DNA of 64,000 nucleotides from Companilactobacillus metriopterae (GTDB lineage Bacteria; Bacillota; Bacilli; Lactobacillales; Lactobacillaceae). Within the stretch, counting starts at the first letter, position 1. Every line of letters begins with the position of its first letter. The DNA lies in NCBI RefSeq assembly GCF_004117915.1, contig NZ_RSTD01000003.1, positions 1 through 64,000 of the forward strand. Direction: 5' to 3'. Of this stretch, positions 57,309 through 64,000 are shown one piece after another. The notes below the pieces were generated by a model. It ran no database searches and was not told the origin of the DNA. It saw only the letters and a program-made list of their open reading frames with translations. The translations under genes and the position numbers were made by a program.

Positions 57309-58127
57309 GTGGAAAAACTTGTAGAAACATCTAGAGGAACAGTTAACATAAAAGTTACTGGTAATTTGGATGATGATAAGAGAGTAATCGTGTTAGTTCC
57401 TGGAGTTTTAGGATCAACAGAATACTACGAGTCAATTACACCACTATTATCAGATAAGTACATTGTTGTTACTGCAGATTTATTAGGACAAGGTAAATCT
57501 AGCCAATCAAACGACAAAGAATATGATATAGATATGGAAGCATGGGCTATTCTTGAGGCATTAGCAATGGTTCCTATCACATCACAATTAGTTCTATTTG
57601 GTTATGGTATCAGTGGTCTGGTAGTAGCTAATATGGCTGAATTAAGAGGCATAAGTGTAGATAAAATCATCCTTATGAATACACCAGCTAATGCAAAACA
57701 CGCAGAGATAAGCTCATCAAGACGAGTATCATTGTTTAGCAAGGGCGTAAAATCACATAGCTACTTTGCGAAGAATTTTGATGAGTCAAAATTAACTAAT
57801 CCTAAACTTATTGAAGAAGCCGCATCACAAACAGACCGTCGTGATGTAAAGAAACTAGACAAGATGGGAGTAGATTATCTTGAAAAGAAAGCACTCAACC
57901 GTCGACTAAGAGAAATCTATCTTCCAACATTGGCAATATTCTCTGATGAAGATCAAATTCTTGGAGAAGAGGGTGTAGCTGATTCTAAGGCTTCAATAGG
58001 TCGAGTACCTAAGCTTAAGATTGTTGATATCAAAGGTGTAGGACATGCTGCATTCTTAGAAAAACCTGAAGAAATTGCAGACATTATAAAGAAATTTGAT
58101 GAAGAAACAAAAGATGATAATAAATAA
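57309..58127 (+). CDS. Alpha/beta-hydrolase fold protein lacking the nucleophile serine
   Basis: A 272-residue protein with the hydrolase fold: oxyanion region VLVPGVLGSTEYYES, the strand-5 elbow region LVLFGYGISGLVVANMAE, an acid FSDEDQILG and a base GVGHAAFLEKPEEI. The elbow that is normally GxSxG here reads GYGISG, so the nucleophile position is Gly (codon GGT). The acid and His remain. It is therefore either a non-hydrolytic member or uses another residue. Start GTG at 57309 with AGAGG upstream. Confidence 0.82.
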   Translation: MEKLVETSRGTVNIKVTGNLDDDKRVIVLVPGVLGSTEYYESITPLLSDKYIVVTADLLGQGKSSQSNDKEYDIDMEAWAILEALAMVPITSQLVLFGYGISGLVVANMAELRGISVDKIILMNTPANAKHAEISSSRRVSLFSKGVKSHSYFAKNFDESKLTNPKLIEEAASQTDRRDVKKLDKMGVDYLEKKALNRRLREIYLPTLAIFSDEDQILGEEGVADSKASIGRVPKLKIVDIKGVGHAAFLEKPEEIADIIKKFDEETKDDNK

Positions 58128-58160
58128 AAACAGTCAATTTTATATTGGCTGTTTTTTTTG
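58126..58160 (+). terminator. Terminator of the hydrolase gene
   Basis: ACAGTCAAT / ATTGGCTGT stem with a GT pair and an eight-base T-run. Confidence 0.85.
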
Positions 58161-58209
58161 TTGATCACATCTAATATAATTTAAGCATTATGTTAGATGT
58201 GGGGTAGAT

Positions 58210-59454
58210 ATGCCTATGAATAATTGGAAAAAGAATATTTCTTTATTCTTAATAGGTCAATTTCTTTCTGGGGTTACTAGTATGATAGTTCAGTATGCAA
58301 TCATATGGTATCTGACAAAGGAAACTGGCTCAGCAACCGTGTTAAGTTTTGCAACTTTATTGGGGATGTTACCAATGGTATTTTTAAGTCCATTTATAGG
58401 TCCATTTGTGGATAGATTGAACAAAAAAATGCTATTAATTGTTCCTGATTTAGTGGCTGCATTATTTGCAGTTATACTTTCGATTTCAGCTGTCATATAT
58501 CACACTTTTCCATTGTGGTTAGTTTTTGTTTCATTATTGGTTAGATCAATTGCGCAAACTTTCCAAATGCCAACAATTCAATCGATCCTACCAACAATGG
58601 TTCCTGATGAACAATTGACCAAGACAAATGGTCAACTAGGAATGGTTCAATCGGCCAATATGATTATTGCACCAGCATTAGGTGCCTTTCTATTTTCAAT
58701 CGTTCCTATATCAATGTTGATTTTATTAGACGTTTTGGGAGCTGCCGTAGGAGTTACCTTATTGATGTTCGTTGATATCGTTGAAAATCCTAAGTATGAT
58801 GAAAAAATTCATATTTTAGATGATACAAAATTTGGATTAAAAAAACTTACAGAGAAAAAAGGCCTATGGTATTTGACTTTAATTGGTTCGATTTTTGTAT
58901 TACTATTTATGCCTGCTGCCAGTTTGTATCCTTTGATGACTATGTCTTATTTCAAGGGAAATGTTAGTCAAGCCGGCATAGTAGAGGTTATTTATTCTGT
59001 AGGAATGCTTGCAGGAGGAACCTTTATTGGGGTCTTTGGTAATTGGAGTGACCGCATGAAACCAATCATATTATCATGTTTTGTTATGGGATTATCAATA
59101 GGTTTTAGTGGCTTATTACCAGGAAATCAGAGAGGATTTGCTGCATTTGTAATATTAAATTTAATTGCTGGTTTAGCAACACCTTTCTTTAATACATTGG
59201 TTATGGCGATGATCCAACAAAGTTATCCACCGCAACAGCTCGGAAAGATATTAGGTATTTTTAACTCTTTACTAAGTATCACCGGACCAGTTGGTTTGAT
59301 ATTTGCTGGACCTTTAGCTGATAAAATAGGTGTCGAAAAACTATTTATAATTGCTGGTATAGGGGCATTTATCTGTGGAATATTAATTCTACTTATACCA
59401 ATAGTCAGGAATTATGATAAACAATTGGAAAAAGAAAAAGCAAACTCTATATAG
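58210..59454 (+). CDS. Major facilitator superfamily transporter (efflux-type)
   Basis: A 414-residue membrane protein with about 12 segments, of the MFS branch that includes macrolide efflux (Mef-like) proteins. Features are IGQFLSGVTSMIVQYAIIWY, then GPFVDRLNKKMLLIVPDL between segments 2 and 3, and QTFQMPTIQSILPTMVPDEQL. Substrate unknown. The last codons form half of its own terminator stem. Confidence 0.88.
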   Translation: MPMNNWKKNISLFLIGQFLSGVTSMIVQYAIIWYLTKETGSATVLSFATLLGMLPMVFLSPFIGPFVDRLNKKMLLIVPDLVAALFAVILSISAVIYHTFPLWLVFVSLLVRSIAQTFQMPTIQSILPTMVPDEQLTKTNGQLGMVQSANMIIAPALGAFLFSIVPISMLILLDVLGAAVGVTLLMFVDIVENPKYDEKIHILDDTKFGLKKLTEKKGLWYLTLIGSIFVLLFMPAASLYPLMTMSYFKGNVSQAGIVEVIYSVGMLAGGTFIGVFGNWSDRMKPIILSCFVMGLSIGFSGLLPGNQRGFAAFVILNLIAGLATPFFNTLVMAMIQQSYPPQQLGKILGIFNSLLSITGPVGLIFAGPLADKIGVEKLFIIAGIGAFICGILILLIPIVRNYDKQLEKEKANSI

Positions 59455-59469
59455 AGTTTGCTTTTTTAT
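59439..59469. terminator. Terminator overlapping the MFS gene end
   Basis: AGCAAACTCTATATAGAGTTTGCT is a perfect palindrome, here counted as two arms AGCAAACTCTAT and ATAGAGTTTGCT, with T-run. The stop codon TAG lies in its centre. Confidence 0.88.
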
Positions 59470-60983
59470 TTACCTTCAATAAATTTTGTATCATAAAAAC
59501 TAGATTTTGTTGATAGACCTGTATTTACTTTATCAAAGCCATCTTGTTCGATTAAAGTTTTACGATCTGACAATAGATTAGTACCCATACCTAGTCTATT
59601 TCCGTTAATTTTAACACCTAGAGATGCTAATGTTGTTGGAAACATATCCATAGTACTAAACTGACGATCTTTTGTTTTCACATTTTTAGTTTGATCACTT
59701 GGTGCATTCAAAATCATATTAAATGTGTGACGGTTCGTTACTCCTTTGTAGTAAGAAGTATCCATTCCTAAATGGTCACCATCAACGATGATCGTAGTGT
59801 TTTCATACCAAGGTTGCGTTTGAGCCCATTTGATAAATTCTGCAATCTGATAATCAGAGTAGGCAATAACTTGAGAGTATTTATCTCCATATTTACTGTA
59901 ACTACTTGGCATCGATTTCTCTTTGTAGCCACCAATGTGATGAGTATTAACGGTTAACATAGTTAAGTTAAAGGGCTTATTTTGTTGACTCAAGTAATTA
60001 AGATCTACTTTTGCATAGTCGAATAACTTACTATCTTCATATCCCCACCAAACTTTGTAATTGTTAGGGATCCTGTTAGTTTTTTTGGCATTTTTGTAAT
60101 CATCTATAAAGACATCGCCATGTTGGCTGAAGTAATTTCTTCTTCCACCAAATGTTGCATCAGAACCTAGCAAAAATGTTTGATTATAACCATTTTTGGC
60201 TAAAATATCGTTTATTGAAGTTATGCCAGGTAAGAATTTGTCGTCTTGGCCATTCGCATATGAACCCTTTGTCTTTAATCCACTGGGAACTTTTAGTGGC
60301 ATACCACTTGTTTGAGCCACCATACCTGCAATTGTGTATCCTGTACCTTCAAGTTGTTGAGCTCCACCAAATTCCTTATCACTATCAGAAAAATGAATTC
60401 CCTGATTAGCTAGTTTAGTAAGATTAGGAAGCATGTTTTGGCTATCTTGTCCGCCCATACTCTTGGAAGTTGCAGTAGATTCTAAAGATTCACCATAAAT
60501 ATAGATTAGATTTCTTTTTTTCTTAGGGAAAGTCAAAAGACTCTCTTTAGGTTCAACGTAGTTTCTTTGAATATAGTTTGAATCAGATGTTAGATATTTG
60601 TAGAAAGCCACAGCTTTGATGTTATATGCAGCAACCGATGTCGTTAAGACAAAAACAAGTAGACTTGAGATAAATGCCCTTTTTCCAAATCTTGAATTCG
60701 TGTTTTTTTCCATCGGAAGATAAAATATTGCTACCAAAACTACTAGTAATAATATCCCAATAAATAATGGACCGGTGATAAAACTATTGATAAAAGTACT
60801 ATCGGCACCCTCCATGGGTTGAGTCAGATTGTAAATGATTTGTTCTGGACTAAGGTTGTTGAAGTTGCTGTTAGCCCAAATACTAGCCAGTAATAAAAAA
60901 ATTCCGAGCGCTACAAAAAAAGCACTCAAAATACTTATAAACAAGTATTTTTTGTTTACTTTACCCCGATTAAATTTGTTCAT
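59466..60983 (-). CDS. MdoB/LtaS-like phosphoglycerol transferase (sulfatase fold)
   Basis: A 505-residue membrane enzyme. Three or four N-terminal membrane segments (about 12-145) lead to an extracellular sulfatase/alkaline-phosphatase domain. The metal and nucleophile region reads YGESLESTAT (Thr as nucleophile), followed by HFSDSDKEFGG, LTVNTHHIGG and IIVDGDHLG. It resembles MdoB/OpgB, which transfers phosphoglycerol to glycans, more than LtaS. Likely decorates a glycolipid or wall glycan; the acceptor is unknown. Confidence 0.87.
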   Translation of the reverse strand: MNKFNRGKVNKKYLFISILSAFFVALGIFLLLASIWANSNFNNLSPEQIIYNLTQPMEGADSTFINSFITGPLFIGILLLVVLVAIFYLPMEKNTNSRFGKRAFISSLLVFVLTTSVAAYNIKAVAFYKYLTSDSNYIQRNYVEPKESLLTFPKKKRNLIYIYGESLESTATSKSMGGQDSQNMLPNLTKLANQGIHFSDSDKEFGGAQQLEGTGYTIAGMVAQTSGMPLKVPSGLKTKGSYANGQDDKFLPGITSINDILAKNGYNQTFLLGSDATFGGRRNYFSQHGDVFIDDYKNAKKTNRIPNNYKVWWGYEDSKLFDYAKVDLNYLSQQNKPFNLTMLTVNTHHIGGYKEKSMPSSYSKYGDKYSQVIAYSDYQIAEFIKWAQTQPWYENTTIIVDGDHLGMDTSYYKGVTNRHTFNMILNAPSDQTKNVKTKDRQFSTMDMFPTTLASLGVKINGNRLGMGTNLLSDRKTLIEQDGFDKVNTGLSTKSSFYDTKFIEGK

Positions 60984-61119
60984 AAAAATACCCCAATAAT
61001 TTAAATAATTGCTATCAACAATACTCTAAAAATAATTTAATATCAAGTTGTTATAATGTAAGAAATCAAGAATAATATTGTATATTAAGAGATAAAATTA
61101 GTAGGGTGAGGTAATAGTT

Positions 61120-61674
61120 ATGGACAAAAATAAGGCACTATTAATAATTGATTATACAAATGACTTTGTCGCTGATGACGGTGCTCTAACTTGTGGAGAA
61201 CCAGGTCAGAAAATCGAAAACAAAATTATTAGTTTGGCAGACGAATTTTATCAAAATGGAAATTTCGTATATTTACCAACAGATACTCATATTAAAGATG
61301 ATAAGTTTCATCCTGAGAAAAAATTATTCCCCACTCACAATGTAAAGGGAACAAAAGGACACGAATTATATGGCAAATTAAAGACTTGGTATGATAGTAA
61401 TTCAAATAGCGAATTAGTTAATCAATTTGATAAAACGAGATATTCATCATTTGCAGGAACTGATCTAGATTTAAGATTGCGTGAGAGGGAAGTCACAGAT
61501 TTGTATTTAACTGGAGTTTGCACGGATATATGCGTACTTCATACAGCAATAGATGCATACAACTTGGGATACTCGATAAACGTCTATAAAGAAGCTGTGG
61601 CATCGTTTAGTCAAACAGGACACGTATTTGCCTTAGAACATTTTAAAAATGTCTTAGGAGCGGATATATTGTAA
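61120..61674 (+). CDS. pncA: Nicotinamidase/isochorismatase-family hydrolase
   Basis: A 184-residue cysteine hydrolase, likely converting nicotinamide to nicotinate for NAD salvage. The triad is Asp11 (IDYTNDF), Lys in DKTRYSSFAGTDL and Cys138 in GVCTDICVLHTAIDA. The DTH metal-binding motif of nicotinamidases is present. It is a single gene with its own terminator; the neighbouring NADH dehydrogenase is only loosely related in theme. Confidence 0.88.
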   Translation: MDKNKALLIIDYTNDFVADDGALTCGEPGQKIENKIISLADEFYQNGNFVYLPTDTHIKDDKFHPEKKLFPTHNVKGTKGHELYGKLKTWYDSNSNSELVNQFDKTRYSSFAGTDLDLRLREREVTDLYLTGVCTDICVLHTAIDAYNLGYSINVYKEAVASFSQTGHVFALEHFKNVLGADIL

Positions 61675-61678
61675 ATAA

Positions 61679-61709
61679 AAAAAGAACCCAACTAGGGGTT
61701 CTTTTTTTA
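61679..61709. terminator. Bidirectional terminator
   Basis: AAAGAACCC-AACTA-GGGGTTCTTT stem between convergent pncA and ndh. Confidence 0.9.
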
Positions 61710-61713
61710 TTTA

Positions 61714-62898
61714 TTATAAAGTTCCTTTACGGAATGTTGTTTTAAGACCGGCAACTTCAAAAATACCAACATCAGCTGACATGTGTTTCATAAATGAGGC
61801 AATGTGACCGCGGAATTTCATCTTGTTAGGTAGTTCAGCTATACCATGGTTTTGACCAAGTGAAGCAACAGTACCTTTTGATTTGTAATCAAATTTAACT
61901 AGCGGCTTGTCATTAATTGCATTAGCAATGTTTTGTGCTGTAATAGTACCTTGAGCGGTAGCTAATTGACCTGTTGTAGGTAATGGACGATCTTGTCCTT
62001 CAGGAATCATTGCTGAGTCATCACCGATGAAGAATGCTTCGGGGTGATCTTCTAGATTAAGATAGCTAGTTGTCATCACACGATTTCTACGTGCATCAAA
62101 TCCTGAATCCTTGATAACATCACTACCACTAACTCCGACAGTCCAAACAATTGAGTTGGCTTTGACTTCTTTAGTATCATCGCCCATTTGATATTCAACA
62201 GAACCCTTATTGATTTTCTTGATATCGGCACCTGTAATAATATTGATACCATGATTTGTAAGATAGTTAACAGCATACTTAGCAAGTTCACTATCAAACA
62301 TAGGTAGGATACTTGTGGCTTTTTCTAAACAAGTAACAGTTATATCAGGGACATTATATTTTGCTTTAAGAACTTGTGTAGAATCTACCAATTCACCAAG
62401 CATTTCGATACCTGTAAAACCAGCACCACAAACAACGATGCTCAAATCTGCGGGATCATTTGATGTTTTGTAGTTAGAGATATTTTTTTCAATTGTATCG
62501 TAAATTTTTTCAGCAGTTTTTACACTCTCAAGGATAAGAGCATTTTCACTTGCTCCCTCAAGACCGAAATCTTCAGATCTGAAGCCAAGAGCGACTACTA
62601 CGTAATCGTAAGTCATGTCGTCGTGATCAGAGAAAGAAACTTTTTTGTTATCAACATCAATATTTGAAACAGTAGCTTTGATGAAGTTAACCTTTGATGG
62701 TATAACATCAGTTATTTTGAAAGAAATTGCATCTGCTTTTCTTGTTCCAGCAGCTATTGTATGCAATCCTGTTTTTTCAACGTGAAGTTCTGAGTCATTT
62801 ACTAAATCAATTTTTGTATCACTTGATGCGTGTTTAGCTAATTCGCGCGCTGTACGTAAACCACCGTAACCAGCACCTAAGATTAAAATGTGAGCCAT
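61714..62898 (-). CDS. ndh: Type II NADH dehydrogenase (NDH-2)
   Basis: A 394-residue monotopic flavoenzyme passing electrons from NADH to quinone without pumping protons. The FAD motif ILGAGYGGLRTARELA (about 4-19) and the NADH motif VVCGAGFTGIEMLGEL (about 155-170) are intact. AFFIGDDSAM and PTTGQLATAQG are typical of the family. The C-terminus carries a short hydrophobic/basic stretch for membrane contact. In lactobacilli it feeds heme- and menaquinone-dependent cytochrome bd, which ties in with the heme operon (inference). Confidence 0.93.
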   Translation of the reverse strand: MAHILILGAGYGGLRTARELAKHASSDTKIDLVNDSELHVEKTGLHTIAAGTRKADAISFKITDVIPSKVNFIKATVSNIDVDNKKVSFSDHDDMTYDYVVVALGFRSEDFGLEGASENALILESVKTAEKIYDTIEKNISNYKTSNDPADLSIVVCGAGFTGIEMLGELVDSTQVLKAKYNVPDITVTCLEKATSILPMFDSELAKYAVNYLTNHGINIITGADIKKINKGSVEYQMGDDTKEVKANSIVWTVGVSGSDVIKDSGFDARRNRVMTTSYLNLEDHPEAFFIGDDSAMIPEGQDRPLPTTGQLATAQGTITAQNIANAINDKPLVKFDYKSKGTVASLGQNHGIAELPNKMKFRGHIASFMKHMSADVGIFEVAGLKTTFRKGTL

Positions 62899-62983
62899 AA
62901 TTATTATCTTCCTCCAAGTATGATTAATTAAATATTTTCGTTATTATTCATTATATATCTTTGTTTTCACAAATGGTATTGAT

Positions 62984-64000
62984 TTACTCGATAACATCTC
63001 TAGAAATTGAGTTTTTTAAGAAAAATGGTGATAAAACAGTAATTAGGATGATACTTATAATAATTGCTGAGTAATATTCTTCTGATAAAAGACGTACTTC
63101 AAAGCCAATTTGTGCAATAATTAATGCCATTTCTCCACGGGAAATCATACCAGATCCAATGATATATGATTCTTTGTTACTGAATCCAGATATCCTTGCA
63201 CCCAAACCTGCTCCAAATAATTTTCCAACTATTCCAACGACAGTTAAGCTGACTATTAGCCAGAAATCTTTTAAGAAGTTTGAAAAATCGAGTGAGAGAC
63301 CAATACTTACAAAGAAAATTGGAATAAATATTGAATATCCAATTTTTTCAATATTATCTCCAATTTCATTGTCGTATTGATCAGATGCGGAAACAATTAT
63401 TCCTGCAGCAAATGCACCTAGAACAGCGTCCAAATGAACAGCATCTGCGAAGACCGCAAATATAAAACATATTATTAGAACTACAACTGTAGGTGCCTGA
63501 GGAGCATCGAGATATTTAACTAAGTTAAGTATTTCAGGAATAATCCATTTGTAACTGGCAATAGTTACCACAACAAACACTATCCATAGGCAAACTAATA
63601 GTGCCAAACTTTGCCAAGAAAAATCACCTGTTAATGTACCCGACATAATGCTTAAAATTGAGATTGCCAATATATCGTCAACAACAGCCGCACCAAGAAT
63701 AACAGTCCCTGATTTACTTTGTAAATAATTCAATCCCTTTAAAACTTCGACAGAGATTGAGACGGAAGTCGCAGCAAATATAACCGCAATAAACGTACTC
63801 TCACGTAATTCAATGCCAAAGGCAATAGAAGTTACAAAGGTTAATATCATTGGTATAACAACACCAAAGACTGCAACGTTAAAACTTGGTGCAAAGTGTT
63901 TCCTTAGTAGTTTGAAGTCACTCTCTAAACCAGCAATGAACATTAATAAAATTACGCCAATTTCTGCGAATAATTCTAAAGAATGTGTCGGTTTTACAAT
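62984..64000 (-). CDS. CPA2-family cation/proton antiporter (5' end outside the window)
   Basis: At least 338 residues of a monovalent cation:proton antiporter-2 protein. The frame stays open to the window edge, where it reads HSLELFAEIGVILLMFIAG, the standard CPA2 segment found about 60-80 residues into the protein. So the ATG at 63943 is internal, not the start. Later features include AATSVSISVEVL and VVDDILAI (paired ion-site residues) and FFVSIGLSLDF. No C-terminal RCK domain is present, as in NapA/GerN-type proteins. Confidence 0.9.
   Translation of the reverse strand: MVKPTHSLELFAEIGVILLMFIAGLESDFKLLRKHFAPSFNVAVFGVVIPMILTFVTSIAFGIELRESTFIAVIFAATSVSISVEVLKGLNYLQSKSGTVILGAAVVDDILAISILSIMSGTLTGDFSWQSLALLVCLWIVFVVVTIASYKWIIPEILNLVKYLDAPQAPTVVVLIICFIFAVFADAVHLDAVLGAFAAGIIVSASDQYDNEIGDNIEKIGYSIFIPIFFVSIGLSLDFSNFLKDFWLIVSLTVVGIVGKLFGAGLGARISGFSNKESYIIGSGMISRGEMALIIAQIGFEVRLLSEEYYSAIIISIILITVLSPFFLKNSISRDVIE

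Noticed and set aside
63943-63943. ATG at 63943 as the antiporter start
   Set aside because: The frame stays open to the window end and the upstream residues match the conserved CPA2 segment, so the real start is outside the window.
1-64000. CRISPR array, insertion sequence, tRNA or prophage
   Set aside because: No direct-repeat/spacer pattern, transposase, integrase or tRNA cloverleaf was found; the only tandem repeat is the 26-base operator array.

Overview
The window is an AT-rich chromosomal segment spanning the replication origin of a low-GC Lactobacillaceae bacterium. The family assignment rests on the gene order around dnaA, an LPQTS sorting signal, an SLAP-like surface domain, PTS-linked dihydroxyacetone kinase and phenolic acid decarboxylase. 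A Companilactobacillus-like genome is my guess; genus is not proven from sequence alone. No rRNA, tRNA, insertion sequence, prophage or CRISPR array is visible.

Layout. Positions 0.2-9.8 kb hold envelope and transport genes: an ABC-F ATPase, an LCP ligase, an amino acid permease, and a class A PBP with a long coiled-coil tail beside two orphan membrane-anchored proteins. From 9.8 to 25 kb the minus strand carries the replication core: purA, dnaB, rplI, gdpP, rpsR-ssb-rpsF, gyrA, gyrB, recF, yaaA, dnaN, dnaA. The origin unwinding region lies between dnaA and dnaN, with DnaA boxes, a short GC-rich step, TAG/TAA trios and an AT-rich stretch. A second DnaA-box field lies between dnaA and rpmH. 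From 25.5 to 32.1 kb the plus strand carries rpmH, rnpA, yidC, mnmE and mnmG, interrupted by a small membrane protein and a padA-padR pair where jag is usually found. Three parS-like palindromes flank the origin.

The accessory stretch runs from 32 to 48 kb. It contains a probable 0.23-kb minus-strand RNA and a GDPD membrane enzyme. Next come two paralogous 34-35-residue peptide genes, each behind the same palindromic promoter element, two tandem DUF2207 proteins, and a six-gene surface NEAT/heme-type ABC uptake operon. A secreted GH3 enzyme with permuted domains and an SPFH protein translationally coupled to a small RHH-like protein follow.

The right part (48-64 kb) is catabolic. glpD, an aldehyde dehydrogenase, and divergent gldA and dhaKLM form a glycerol/dihydroxyacetone route with catabolite-responsive elements. 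Further right are a secreted small protein with a perfect cre, an amino acid permease, an alpha/beta-hydrolase lacking its nucleophile serine, an MFS pump, an MdoB-like phosphoglycerol transferase, nicotinamidase, a type II NADH dehydrogenase and a cation/proton antiporter cut by the window end. NDH-2 plus heme uptake would fit heme-dependent respiration (inference).

The best candidates for something undescribed are the duplicated micro-peptide cassettes (34.46-35.07 kb), the minus-strand RNA (32.23-32.45 kb), and the phased array of PadR operators (27.45-27.54 kb).
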